A stretch of DNA of 64,000 bases from Spongilla lacustris (lineage: Eukaryota; Porifera; Demospongiae; Spongillida; Spongillidae): positions 6,906,714-6,970,713 of the forward strand of contig OX442419.1 of the NCBI GenBank assembly GCA_949361645.1, read 5' to 3'. This document shows, in pieces, positions 44,118-56,200 of the stretch. The position numbers and the translations under genes are program-made. The first letter of the stretch is position 1; each line of letters begins with the position of its first letter. Below the pieces are notes generated by a model that was given only the letters and a program-made list of their open reading frames with translations, had not been told where the DNA came from and did not search any database.

Positions 44118-44783
44118 TAGGGTCTCAAACAATCCTGATCATATAATAGATTGCTAAAAAGCAAATACACATGTATATGCTGCAAACGCAATGGCAAATG
44201 CTCCACAATTGTTAGAATCCCTTTGTCTTCAGTTGAACTGATTGAAATATGAGTTGATTTTGTTAGTTTGAGTTAAAATCAACGTTCGCAACAGGGGGTT
44301 GGTTTCATAATAGACAGTAATTGATATGGAAATGAGAAGAAAAAAATAGTCTCCCTCCACAGTACAGTGCAGTTTATTAAATGGTGTGAGCCTGCCTGAT
44401 AATTAAATGTGACACTGCTCATGTTTACAAACCAGGGGGTGATTTGATGAAATAGTTTTTATATTACCCATAACACACCACAAAATTTCTTGCATGACTT
44501 TCTCATCTTAGAAGCGTCACTGTGATCGTGTTCAACATCAATCTTCATTGATACACAGCCAACCAAGTCTTGCAGCGGTGGTGAGGCTGAATGCTTAGCA
44601 CCTTCCATATTATTCATTTGGTTTAAGAACTGATGGAACATGTAAGCATTTAAAAAAAGGTAAATAGTGATGTGTCAGCTCACAAAACCATATCCACGCA
44701 GAGCATATACATGTATATTAGTAATAGTGGCCATATGAGAAAACAGATGCCCTTGCTGTATTGAAATGATATTGTATGTGCGA

Positions 44784-44860
<77 letters not shown>
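44784..44860. repeat. (TG)n microsatellite, about 37 units
   Basis: Uninterrupted TG run. The Thr/His frames opposite it are by-products. Minus-strand frames at 44459-44641 and 44900-45036 look weakly coding but could not be assigned. Confidence 0.95.
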
Positions 44861-44861
<1 letters not shown>

Positions 44862-45358
44862 ATGTGAATTGTAATGAGCAAAATAGAATATATGTAAGAG
44901 TACCAGTAAATCCCATATGAACATTTGGAACTATTAGACAACCTGTCTCTGTCAACCTGACTACTATTTTACTAACCAAGTGATCAGGTAATGTTTTACT
45001 GAATTGGCTCATGGTCATATCCATGACGAACTGCACTTTTCTCCTGTTTTTTTTTTTACCATGCCAGTATATTCTATGCAGCTGTCAGCTAGTGGCTCCA
45101 TTGATGATAGCAATGAGATCTGGCTACTGAGGGAAGGTGAATATCGTGTTTTGATAATAATGAACACAATTTTTTACCTTCAACTTATCCATTTCCTCCT
45201 TGAAATATTTCCACAGGCATGGCCATTATTAAAACCTAACCTAGTATAGAATTCAACTTACTAATTTGACAAAGGACCTGAAAAGGGACTATTTTTGTAA
45301 ATATTATTGTGTCACTTATAAAAAAATATACATACCCTTCCTTACTCACATTGCTTAC

Positions 45359-46897
45359 CTTAAGTAGACTGTTGTGCATACAATGGTTGAGTGGTGTTGG
45401 AGAGGACTTCTGAGGAGAGGCTGATGGAGTGGGCTTCTGAGGAGAGGCTGAGGGAGTGGGCTTCTGAGGAGAGGCTGAGGGAGTGGACTGCTGCTTGTGT
45501 AGTGTTGAGTTGTGTAGAGACTGGTGGAGTCGACAGCTGTGTAAAGGTTGGCTGTTGAGGAGAGGCTGCATGGGGGGCAGATGAATTGGGGGGGATGGTG
45601 TAGTTTGCTGTTGGTGGTACACTTTTGAATGAACACCACTGACACGTTTAATAATTTTGAAAGGATTTTCAATGGATCTCAAAAATCCTTTGCTATGCTT
45701 GGCTGTTATGATATATGGTCCAACCCACTTCGGGTCCAATTTACCGCCTCTCCTCTTTTTTCGTACGAAATCTTTCTTTATAACACTTCACTATCAATTT
45801 GAAATATGTTGGCTCTAGCATGCTTGGTATCATACTGCTGCTTTTGCTTTCCCTAGAAGACATAAGTGAGCATTTTAAATCATTTTAGAATGTATTAATA
45901 CCTGTGCAACAAGGATATTGGTTTGACAATTTTCAACATTTTTTGCCTTTCACAGGTTAGCACTTCCATGCAACCAAGTGCATTCTCAACTGCCATACTA
46001 GAGTGGAAAGGGCATTCAAGTGCATAGTATTGAGGAACTTAGCTTACCACAATAGTTTGTCGGGTGAAATAGATTTTAAATCCACATCAATTGGCAAAAC
46101 TGCTTTGCGCCCAAACATGACTTCAAATGGTGCGTAGCCACTGGACTCATGACAGGATGTGTTATAGGCAAACACCGTTGAATCTATGAATTCATCACAC
46201 AATTCTTTCTGTCCTGCAATAGCTTTAACAAGCATCCTATGTACGATTTGATTAAATCGTTCATCAAGACCATTGGACTGCACGCAAGAACAAAATAAGT
46301 ATGAAAGAAACACAAAAAAATATTTTGTGTATCTGTGGATGGTATGGTGTGGTGAGGCTTTGTTTTATCCCCAACAGTTTCATCATTTCAGCATTTAGCT
46401 TGTTCTTGAATTCTGAACCATTATCAGTGGTTAAAACTTGAGGCAATCCCATTCGCATGAAAATCTACACCAGTGTGGAGTTATATAGTTGCTCACATGT
46501 ACATAATTATGGTACTGAATTGTAGAGTACAAACCTTGTAGAGTACACTTGCTACTTGATTGGCCTCTTTGCTGGGTGTAGCAACAGCTTCAACCCACTT
46601 TGAGAAATAATCACTTAATGTAAGAATGTATGATAGCAATAATGCAGCAGTATGCATAAATTTAAATGCATGATTGCTGCCTAACAGCAATGCACCAGTT
46701 CACGTACACAAACACCCACTAGTATATATTTAAAACATACATAACATTAATTATATAATATTAGTACACTTATTGGCACACCTGTTTCCTGATAAAGAAA
46801 TAGGTGAAATGGGTCCAATGAAATCAATGGCTACGTGAAACCATGTTGTATGTACAGGTACAGGATGCATTTCAGTAGTTTTAACTGTCAGTATCAC
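45359..46897 (-). pseudogene. Gypsy-type integrase gene (Ginger/GIN-like), with introns, decayed
   Basis: Minus-strand exons in order: 46782-46897 (HPVPVHTTWFHVAIDFIGP, first Asp), about 46535-46690 (LSDYFSKWVEAVATPSKEAN), 46333-46464 (GLPQVLTTDNGSEFKNKL, second Asp), 46048-46277 (SNGLDERFNQ, catalytic Glu; then FGRKAVLPIDVDL) and 45359-45852 (DPKWVGPYIIT, then a Pro/Gln/Ser tail with repeated PTPSASPQK). The retroviral-type DDE triad is present. Breaks: no AG acceptor at the expected start of the second exon, GT lost at the donor after HPQ (reads CAG-ATACAC), and a frameshift with stop before KKRRGGKLD. Conserved introns at domain-internal positions suggest an intron-bearing Ginger-type or domesticated integrase rather than an LTR retroelement copy. 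Confidence 0.7.
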
Positions 46898-46934
46898 CTG
46901 CATCATATAATACATGTAGCATCAAAATAAAAAT

Positions 46935-47250
46935 CTAAGCATTATTATTCAAAGGAGGGGAGAGGGTTGGAGGCAAAGTTCCCAAAACAGATGCAGCATT
47001 CCCCCTCTGAATGGCCACTGAAAACTTTTGCAGGAGGTATGCCAAAGAGCGTTTGTCCCCAGTGGTGTTCACAATGCGGCGACCCAAGTCCGTCAAAAAT
47101 GACATGGAGTGAGGGCCGCGGACTCCAGTAGTTTCAAAGGCAACAGGTGTGAAAGAATGGTACGCATGGGAGGTGATGTAAATGTACTTCTTGATCTTGG
47201 TCTGCTCTGCCTGGTTCGCTGCTGCACACACTTCAGAGGCTGTCATGGAT
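46935..47250 (-). pseudogene. Retroelement polyprotein C-terminal fragment, family Y
   Basis: Open minus-strand frame with FTPVAFETTGVRGPHSMSFL, TDLGRRIVNTTGDKRSLAYL and SVAIQRGNAASVLGTL. This is the conserved tail of a reverse transcriptase-bearing element common in sponges, and the same family as 3557-3840. Only the tail is present. The frame is open, so loss is recent or the 5' part was truncated on insertion. Confidence 0.65.
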
Positions 47251-47444
47251 AGATGGGAAGGGGCAAAAGTGTTGTTTTTTTTTTAATAGTAATATATGCA
47301 TATATAAAATAACATTGAAAAATATAGCTACGATAACACTTCCTGAACACAGGATCAACCAAAGATACAGTGCCCCATCACATTGACCCCAAGTCCACTT
47401 CTCCACTTCACTTATGAGCCCCACAAATACAAACTGGATGCCCT

Positions 47445-47935
47445 TATGATGGCAAAAGATAGACATGCCCTAACGTAGCCACATTTTTGAGAGTAGGGTT
47501 TTCCCCTGTGTGGGCCAGGTTTGCTGCTAGTCTCTTCAAGAAATGTCTGACTTCTTTGTGGAGAAGTCCATCAACTGACATCACTAGTACTAGTGATGTA
47601 TGTAAAGTTACCCCTCCTCTCAGATACGGCCTGTTCATAAATCCTTTTCTTCTCTTTAGCTCCAGATTCAAAGACTGATTCTGGTGAACTTTTTCAATGA
47701 GATAGAGCATCAGTGTCAATGACCTTGATGCCAAATGATGCCTCCACCTGAGGTTGCCATGCACCTCTTATCCCCAAATCAAGTCTCAGCCCATCATCTC
47801 CTGTACTAACATCAGCCTCTATGACAACTGGCTCCTTGGTGACTTGGCTCCACACCTGTGCTTCTATATCTCCTATGCAGTCTCTGATATCATTATGCCT
47901 CTGAATGATGACTCCCCTCTTGCAATCCAAGACTA
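47445..47935 (-). pseudogene. Retroelement polyprotein tail, family X, sense part
   Basis: Minus-strand frames give DCKRGVIIQRHNDIRD, LGIRGAWQPQVEASFGIKVI and DTDALS, then (after a frame change) VMSVDGLLHKEVRHFLKRLA. In related proteins this follows directly after a CDGC--------HAL motif. Here that upstream part lies on the opposite strand immediately to the right (47938-48175). Confidence 0.65.
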
Positions 47936-47937
47936 CA

Positions 47938-48175
47938 TGCTACAATTTGTACTTACCTTTAACCCTGATCGACAGAGATCAATTCAAAGATCACTGAAAG
48001 GAAAAAAATCAATTGGACTTACTGTATTTCCACTTCAGAAATACCACTTTGACCTGTCACCTATGCAGTTCCGATATGACCTAGCCATACGTTATTTGCG
48101 GTATCCACTTTGTCTACCACCCAGATGTGATGGATGTGGGGCCACCTTGTCTCTTCAGCATGCCCTGCTCCTTAG
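47938..48175 (+). pseudogene. Retroelement polyprotein, family X, inverted upstream part
   Basis: Plus-strand frame reads MLQFVLTFNPDRQRSIQRSL, then LSPMQFRYDLAIRYLRYP and CDGCGATLSLQHAL. It breaks off exactly where the minus-strand piece resumes (DCKRG). See findings for the twin-priming interpretation. Confidence 0.65.
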
Positions 48176-48540
48176 CATTAGCCCTCAACTTCCTGGCAGT
48201 ATTCAGAGCCTCCAAATGTTGTTCATGGTGAAAGTTAATCACACCCTCAATCACTCCACTCACTGTGGCTGTGCCCTGTTTGGATGTGTTATATGTTTGT
48301 AATGCATTTGCAGTTGGATCATAAATTCATATATTATATTAAGTTATATTAGGGATGTTGGCAACTGAAACAAAAGCTTTTCATTATTTCAGTGACTGCT
48401 CCTCCCAGTAAAGAAGGAAAGATACATGTATATGCCAGGATGCATACATGATGGTGTCTTTAAACAGGTGGATAAAAATACTAACACTAAATGTGATGGT
48501 GACCTCATTTTGGGGAGGGGGGGGGGGGGCGGGGAAGTGG

Positions 48541-48888
48541 TCCACAGGAAAACGTTATAAATGTCCAGCCTGGATTTTTTAGGCTAGTTATTAACAAAAC
48601 CCCATCCTACCATCCTGGGGTTGAGCATCCAGGGTGGAAATAGTGTAAAATCCAGTTGGTTCTACCCTGATTTTGTACAACAAAACCCATGTTGAAGTAT
48701 GAATATAATTATTGCTTCAACAATTTTTTTTTGTTCAACAGAACCACGGTAGAACCATTTCTATTCCCACCCTGGACACTCAATCCCAGGATAGTTTTTC
48801 CACGCTAGGTGCTCCATTCCAGGATGGGTTATTGTTAAAAACCAGCTTAAAAAAATTCAGGCTGGACGTTTATAACTTTTCCCTGTGA
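48541..48888. mobile_element. Foldback MITE, about 350 bp
   Basis: Inverted arms CACAGGAAAACGTTATAAAT with GTCCAGCCTGGATTTTTTA on the left, and the complement (AGGCTGGACGTTTATAACTT, TTCCCTGTG) on the right. The arms continue inward through CCCATCCT--CATCCTGG. No coding region. A poly-G run (48518-48530) stands just left of it. Confidence 0.75.
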
Positions 48889-49109
48889 TGTCGTTCGATT
48901 TGTTTGCCTGAAAGGTATCTGAATGATAACTCTGCTGTAAATTCCTTAAATGTGTTCAAACAATGAATCATCTCACATCTCGGCGGGAACAAATTGCTAT
49001 GCAAGTGAACCGATTTGATAATCAACTTCACTTTTGGTAGCTATGCAATTTATAAAAAGAAAATTATTCCATGCAGTATAGCCAACACCCTTCTATATGG
49101 CACACTAAG

Positions 49110-49870
49110 GGGTTCTTGTCATCTCAGCACGGGGTTCACTAAGGAGATCCTCTCAGGCCTTACCTTTTTGCTCTGGTTCTCCAGAATTTAGTATTGGCTA
49201 TGGGAGATGACAACACTGGCTCAGAGCTTGGTCAGCAATGCTGGTACATTGACGTTGGAGTTCTGGCAGATCATTTGAAATCAGTTCTAAGAGCCCTTAC
49301 CATCATTCAGCAGCCAGGACCCACTGTTGTCTTGAATATAAAAGGGGGAGCTGTTTGGAGCTGGAGACTTGTCTCCATTTCGCAACTGTATCCCTTCGTC
49401 ACACATTTCAAACTTTGAACTGTTGGGTTCTCCAATTGGGGATGATAGGTTTTGCTTACAGTTTATCACCATGAAGATTTCTGCTGCTGCCACCATGCTT
49501 TCCCACTTACAGGAGATAGGATCCATCGACTCCCATGTTGCTTTTGTCCTACTCCGTTTTTATGGAGGTTATTCCAACCTTTCCTATACAGCACCTACAA
49601 TGGCAATTGCAGCCCTCAAAGCAGTTTGATCATCTTGTTCACCACTGTTTCTCATGTTTTGGTATCGATACCACCACAGAGTCATGTCTTCAAGCACAGC
49701 TTAGCCTCAATGGAGGAGGCCGTGTTTGGGACTTCATTCTCTATTTCATCACTACTCCGCGGCCTACATTGCTTCATTTTGCAAGTCTGATTGTGCCTCT
49801 CCTGGTGATGTTCAAATCAAAGCAGCAATTGATTTGTATAAACACCATGTGATGCCCTTTGATATCAGGC
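49110..49870 (+). pseudogene. Reverse transcriptase remnant, family X
   Basis: Plus-strand frames contain GDPLRPYLFALVLQNLVLAM, QQCWYIDVGVLADHLKSVLR (active site, normally Y-DDG, here IDV), LSPF-NCIPSSHISNFELLG, HVAFVLLRFYGGYSNLSY, SCLQAQLSLNGG and, in a shifted frame, HHYSAAYIASFCKSDCASPG. A stop replaces the Q-Q-GDP glutamine region and at least two frameshifts are visible. It belongs to the same retroelement type as 47445-48175, but the order of pieces on the chromosome is not that of one intact element. Confidence 0.65.
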
Positions 49871-50495
49871 CATGGCCAGTTTACCTTATCATCTCAGTGT
49901 AGCATCTCAGATAGTCTAGACAACTTTTCTTTTTGTTGCTTTTATAAAATGTTTATTTTAAAGTGCATGTTTAACTTTTTGTAAATAACTACATAATTAA
50001 TTCATAAAACTTGCATATTATAATCACAACATGTAATTGGTTAATTAATTTGCGGAATGAGCACTACCTAGCAGTACCATACAGGATTGGCTAGGTCAAT
50101 TATAAAAATTCTCCTCATGAATGCTAATTTTGCTCTTGATGTAAATGTGATCATTTATAGATGTCGCTCAAACCAAATTTGTTTATCTCATCATAAAAAA
50201 ACGTTTGAAGCATAATGTTGGCATAAATTAGAGTACAGTTATATATAGGGCAGTGTCTTACAAATGCTAAAATGTTTTCCCCTGAAATCGAGCGCCTATG
50301 GGTGTGAAGTTACAAGCAAAAAAAGAAACCGATTAACTTTCATCACTGTTTTCACCAATTTTACTAATAAACTCATTCTGCTGCAGTAATATTAGTCTAA
50401 GAAAACAAATGAATTGTTGTATGCTTTCTTCTTAACAATTATTTATCCAAATAAGATTGGAGACCATAAAAAATAGAACTTAGAAAATATAACGT
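49871..50495. other. No gene seen
   Basis: AT-rich sequence with no open frame of note and no repeat recognised. Confidence 0.5.
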
Positions 50496-50966
50496 TTATT
50501 TCACTGAACCAATTTCGAAGCTGTGATATGCATGGTCCCAGATGACCACTGCCTGGAGATTAAAGGTTAAATACGGTCGCAGAAGTTGTACTTCAGACAG
50601 CAAACTCCTGTTTGCACGAGCTTTCATTGCATCGTGACAAGTGACTTGTTTCACATCGGGTAACATCACGCAAATGACATCAATTAGCCATTGGATTCCA
50701 CTTCCCCTTCTTACAAAGGCACGACTGACACTGTTGGCATCAATTGGGCCACCATTGATGCTGTAACCCTAAACCAAACGATCAATACTTAATGATGTCA
50801 ATGATGGGACGTTGAGTATACGAAACAATAAATATAGCATTCGATTCCTTCTCATTATCTTAAGTTCTCTCCTTTCTAGGACACAAATAGCTTGAGGTAC
50901 TACAGGCAATTCCACTGTACGGTCTGTACCCTCCACTTCTCTGTCATTATCCGATTGATTTTAAAT
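50496..50966 (-). pseudogene. Unidentified protein-coding remnant or two exons
   Basis: The minus strand is open for about 156 codons with one TAG at 50769-50771, ending at TAA 50496-50498. Upstream part: DNDREVEGTDRTVELPVV, CVLERRELKIMRRNRML. Downstream part: GYSINGGPIDANSVSRAFVR, GIQWLIDVICVMLPDV, SLLSEVQLLRPYLTFNLQAV. The TAG also forms a possible TTTAG acceptor, so this may be a real last exon (50496-50768). A further coding-looking stretch, ALKRREVLLNESWGNCAKKL, lies at about 50999-51060. There is no Met start, which is why simple ORF listing misses it. No family recognised. Confidence 0.45.
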
Positions 50967-51136
50967 TTGTTATCTACCCGTTACTAGTACCTTAAGTTTT
51001 TTGGCACAGTTCCCCCAGGATTCGTTCAATAGAACCTCTCTTCGTTTCAACGCATGCAAAGAGCAAAAACACAAAGAAATTAAAGGACACGTGACAGACA
51101 GACGTGCATAGAGGCACGCTCCGAAACCACAACACT

Positions 51137-51139
<3 letters not shown>

Positions 51140-51170
<31 letters not shown>
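51140..51170. repeat. Poly-G run, about 31 bases
   Basis: Longest of many G or C homopolymers in the window. Confidence 0.9.
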
Positions 51171-51348
51171 CGGGAATTCAAAGGGGTGCTGTACACCTAT
51201 CAGATCCTATGCTATATTTGGTGGGGCTGGAGCACCCCTCCCCCCCCACACACACTTTTCCACCGCCACTGAGCAGTGATCATTGTGATGATGCACAAAC
51301 TCGAATAAGACTTCATACACATACATGTATGATGTACATGTAGCTATC

Positions 51349-52481
51349 CAGGGCCGCCGAGAGGGAGGGGGCCGGGGGGGCTGCTGACCCTGGGGCCCGT
51401 CGTTAAACATAGGGCCCGGGCCGTCCGGCTGGTCACTTTTTTTGGCTGTGTGATCGATGTTTTGTTTGATCATTGCGCAGGCGCAATAAAATTGTCTGCG
51501 GAATAGAATGTATAATTCATGTACCGTATATTATTTCGTTAAATTCATTTTCTAAAATGTACAAGCACAAGTCCGGGTGGCAGAAAGCAAAGGAAAGGGC
51601 TGTAACAGATAGAGAATCGCGACCCTACCAAAAGACAAAAACTTTTGAAATGTTTAGGCTTCGTCACGAACACCTTCACCGACATAGCTTGGAACGAGAT
51701 AAAATTATAGTTCATCATTTTAATCAATGGCAATTTTTCTTTGGCTGGTTGGCTACATGTGCATGAAATTCAATGGAAGTAAGTAATTTATACATGCAAG
51801 GTCAATGAAAATCTTGATTTAATAATTTTTCTCCATATATTTCTGCTGAAACTGGTGATGGAAAAAGTGATTTCTCAGTGGAAATGTATTTCATATTTGG
51901 TAGCATTATTGGAGGCCCGCCAAGCAACAGTACAAAGGGAGACACGAACTGTCACGAAGGACTGCTCATCAAGACGTGATGAACCTTACCTCATTTTCAA
52001 GAGGTCTGGCAGTTCACTGTGTGCTCGGTGTCTCATCGGTGTAGAGAACAATTGTATTTGTACACCATAGGGCTTTTTTTGTACTGCAAACGCATGTTAT
52101 TGATTATGTACTTACTATATTCGTTACCCATTGCTATATATTCTTTGCGCACGAGCAATCCCAGGATTGTGCGGCCAATCCATCCAGGGTTTGCACAGGA
52201 TAATCCCTGGATTGCGCAAATCCATGCATAGCGCGTAACATCAGTATGCATGTATAGGTAAAATATTGTTACATAATCATACCGGCACGCAGTAAGTGTT
52301 TTTGATTTTCGCCACATGAACTACGAGTAGTTTAAAACCCAATACACAAAAGCGATGTATTTCCCCCTGTATGGTGTTTTATACATGTATCTACCGCCGG
52401 CACGCATCCCAATGGGGACCATTAATGGGGCCCGGAAGGACTATATAGCCCTGGGGCCCGTGTCAGCTCTCGACGGCCCTG
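51349..52481. mobile_element. hAT-type element, non-autonomous
   Basis: Left end CAGGGCCGCCGAGAG and right end CTCTCGACGGCCCTG are inverted repeats of the hAT type (CAGGG). Both subterminal regions carry GGGGCCCG words. Between 51559 and 51640 a plus frame reads YKHKSGWQKAKERAVTDRES, resembling the N-terminal start of TTF-finger hAT transposases (KR-SG-QKRK-R). The DDE part is absent. A clean 8-bp target duplication was not found. Confidence 0.65.
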
Positions 52482-52580
52482 TAGGCTGTAGCTATCAGCA
52501 TAAAGCCTGATCCAAGTCTTGGTGCTGAAGTTATGATAGAAGCCAATTTACATTTTTGATTATTTGTGCTCGTGATCGTA

Positions 52581-52828
52581 AGGGCTTGTCCTAACTATTT
52601 TTGGAAAAATTAGCGTCATTGTAACGTTGAGGGGCGGGAGGGTTAAAGGCTAAGAAAATTTTATTGCCTCTCAAGTCGGTCATGTTATTGTACACTGAGT
52701 AATGTCCCATGCTGCTATCATTGGTGAATCTATCAATGACGTTAAGGAGGGGGGGGGGGGGGGGGGGGGGGTTAATATGTAACGTCATAATACGCTAATT
52801 TTTCAAATAATAGTTTCGACAAGCCCTT
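52581..52828. mobile_element. MITE, about 248 bp, with poly-G interior
   Basis: AGGGCTTGTCCTAACTATTT at the left and AATAGTTTCGACAAGCCCT at the right are inverted, continuing through AAAATTAGCGT; TA lies at both edges. Contains a 20-base-plus G run followed by TTAA. Confidence 0.75.
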
Positions 52829-53204
52829 ATATAATACTATTATATTCTCACCATGGAGGAATGATGTCAGTGCGCACTGATAAAACCAGACTTCTAATCG
52901 CTTACTGTGATGGTACAATAAAAAACAAAAGGCTTTACTTTACCCATATAAGTATAACAATTTGGGCACCAAGATGGCGGACAAAATTGAATTTTAATTT
53001 CAATGAATGTCATTAAATCACGCTACTGCAGTATGTATATTTATGAACAAAGCACGATGGGAAGGCACAAAGAACGGGAATGGGAAGTGGGGGTATAAAT
53101 ACTCCCCGCCGGCCCGTGAAAGCAAATACAAAGTCAATTAATTTATCATTCGTAGATCGTCACACCTTTATATTAAAATATTACGTCACTGTAAGATATT
53201 AAAA

Positions 53205-56200
53205 ATGGAACGCCTAAGGACGGTCATTTTGGCCTATTTTGTGTCCGTCTCCTTTTCCTTAGGAAGAGAGACAAGCAACCCAGCAACCGTAAGCCTAAGG
53301 TGCGTTTGCGCCAGAGATATCTCCCCTCCTTTCCACTACAGTCCTTTGAGGCCTTCTCGCTCAAGGGATTCCCAGCTGTCAAGGATTTTTCCTCAACCTG
53401 CCCATACCATCCCGATACAGTCGACCTGCCGGCCACACTTCCAGATGTTATATCTGCAGCATTTTCTGCTGTCGACAAGTTGTTAGAGGGCGCGCTGGAC
53501 AACAACACGGCGGTACGTTCTAGCAAAGCTGGCTTCAGCGAATAGTAGTAGGCCTATTTTTATTTGATTAACGTGTGTTTAGGGTGTCGTGTTGAGTTTG
53601 TGGTGTGTAAACGGCAACATATACTAACGACTTGTGATTTACTGTAGGACTATTAAATCACCCCCCCCCCCCCCCATAATTAATTTAAGTGCTCGTGTAT
53701 ATGACGTATACAGTATTGTTTGAGGGCACCTCAAGAAGGTTGCACAGACATCTGTATGCCTGCCACATTAGTTACGTAGGATAAGGGCTCTTATAATGTT
53801 ACTGAGTTATTATAAATATAAATTTGCCGAACGTAATTCTGATTCGCTCCATTGCCAGAGCCATCTAGTCAAGGGATCTCCTGCCCTCATAACTGTTAGG
53901 CTATTCATTATGTATGTACATGTATGTAGTAAATACGTGAAATGGTATTTATTTGGTTTTGCCCCCCCCCCCCCCCCCCTACCTTCCCCCAACTAAACAC
54001 CATGTCTTGCAGCCTGCCATAGCAGCAAGCATCATGTACAAGGACAGGCTTGTGTACTCAAAAGGCTTTGGCACCATCAAGAAGGGTACCTCCGTCCTGC
54101 CAAAGGGAGATACCATATTCAGAATTGCCAGTGTCTCAAAAGTATTTGCTGTAAGTGTTCTTTCTTGATGTGTATATGGGTGTTTGTACATGTGTACATG
54201 TGTGTATGCATGCATGTGTGTGCATGTATAGAGGTGAATTATCCATGTTCTGTGATGTGGAGGAGGTTACATGTAATGCATTGCTTGCTGTGTGTGAATG
54301 CAACCTTCAATGTGTATGTACTAGTATAAGATCAGTGAGCAATACATGTGCATGTATGTTGTACGCATACTTCAGTTGTGTGTGCGTTTGTGTGTGTGAG
54401 GGGGGGGGGGAGGCAAGGGAGAATATTTTTTGTCATTAACTGTGGACTTTGTGGACCAACCATGGAGCACTGACATGTCCAGTGTACAAACTTTTTGTTC
54501 CATCAGTTAACTATTAGGGTTGAGTTACTCTAAGTTGATTGGTCCACCTGTTGTTCACATGTAGGTATTAGCAATATACCAACTCTATGAGCGAGGGCTA
54601 GTATCATCCCTAGATGACCCATTTGTGAAGTACTGCCCAGATTTCTCCATCATCAATGTGTACAATTCTCAGGATATCACTTTGCGGCAAATGTTGGCAC
54701 AGGTTAGGTGTTGCCCTATGTTCAAAGGATTCACTTACTGTGTGATACATTTGCTCTCATTCCATTCAATCTCTGTCTTGCCCATTCTCTCCTGTCTCTC
54801 TCTCCCTTCTGCTACATGTTTCTCCCTATCTCTTCCTTTTCCTGTCTCTCTTCCTTCCTCGCTCCCTCTCCCTCTCTTCTTCTCTTACTCTCTCACTCAT
54901 TCTCCTCTCACTGTTTCTCACTCTGTGCCTCTCTCCCAGATGTCAGGTTTGCCAAGGGTGTCTCCCTGTTTAAATTCGACTGCAGAAAATGCATGTCCCT
55001 CGACAACTGATGAGATCCTCAACGTACTGAAGTCAATGATACTAATCCACCCTCCCTGGACAATGCCTTCTTACAGGTACTTTTCACTTTCTATTTCTAC
55101 AAATTGTTATGCTTGTTTTAAATGCATATTTTAGCAATGTTGCCTATGCTTTACTGGGGAGATGCGTTTTGGAGAATGTCCTTCCTGGGACCACTTACGA
55201 GGACTATGTGACCAGCAATATCCTCTCTCCTCTTGGAATGAACAGCACTGGATTTGATATAACAGAGAGGTACATGTACATGTACTGTTCTTGGGTAGTT
55301 TAAACCCTGCATTTGCTTTCCAGCATAGTGCAGAGAATGGCTGTAGGGTACAATTCCAATGATGGCTCTGTGGCAACACTGATCAATTTGGGATGGGACT
55401 CTCCAAGTGGACAAATGTACTCCAACCTAGACGACATAAATAAGGTCTCTCTATACACCCCTAAGCACTGTTTGGTTGTTAATATTCAATTGCAAATTTT
55501 ATATGTCTCTCCATCATTGGGCACAGTTTGTTCAGTTCTTTTATGGCATTGTGGCACAGCAGTCAGGTGTCAAAATGGACTCATTGGTTCTCTCTGAAGA
55601 CCTCAGAAGGGAGATGATGCTCACTGGTGAGTGACCTGCTGGCCACATATACATGTACACCCATGTAAGGGTCGTATAGTTGTAAGCAGAGGGCAGCCAA
55701 TGTGCGTGTGTACATGTACATGTGTACATAGGTATGCAATGCGCTGGTACATGTATGTGTACATGTACAGGTACATGTATAGGAGTATGCTGGGGGGTTT
55801 ATCTGTGAGTCTCCCCTCAAGTTGATCCCTGGAGATTGCAGTGGCGAATCCGGGGGTCTTTGGGGTCTAAAGACCCCCCAATCCCCCTCGGCCTGACCAG
55901 TTATGACTAAATTAACTTATGAATAATTAATTACATAATTGGCAAATTCAAAAACGAAGTGTTCAATGAATGGGAGTGAATTTGGTAATTAGCATTCAAA
56001 TGTGTGTGTGTCTGGGTGGGGGGGGGGGGGGGGTGTCTAAAGCCAAGACCCTGCAAGTAATGAAAGACTTTGCATGCGTGGTTAATTAGTATTACTGCTG
56101 TGCGATCGAAAAGGAAGTAGTCAATCAAAAGAAGATAGTTTTCCTCTGGAAACAGTTACATGTAGGTACAAAAGTCAGTAGAGCTAAATCAAGTAGATAT

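Noticed and set aside
44675..45036. His/Thr-rich frames
   Set aside because: Produced by the (TG)n microsatellite.
47754..48302. 182-codon plus-strand frame as one gene
   Set aside because: Its left third overlaps the minus-strand retroelement tail. Only 47938-48175 reads as protein of the element, in inverted orientation.
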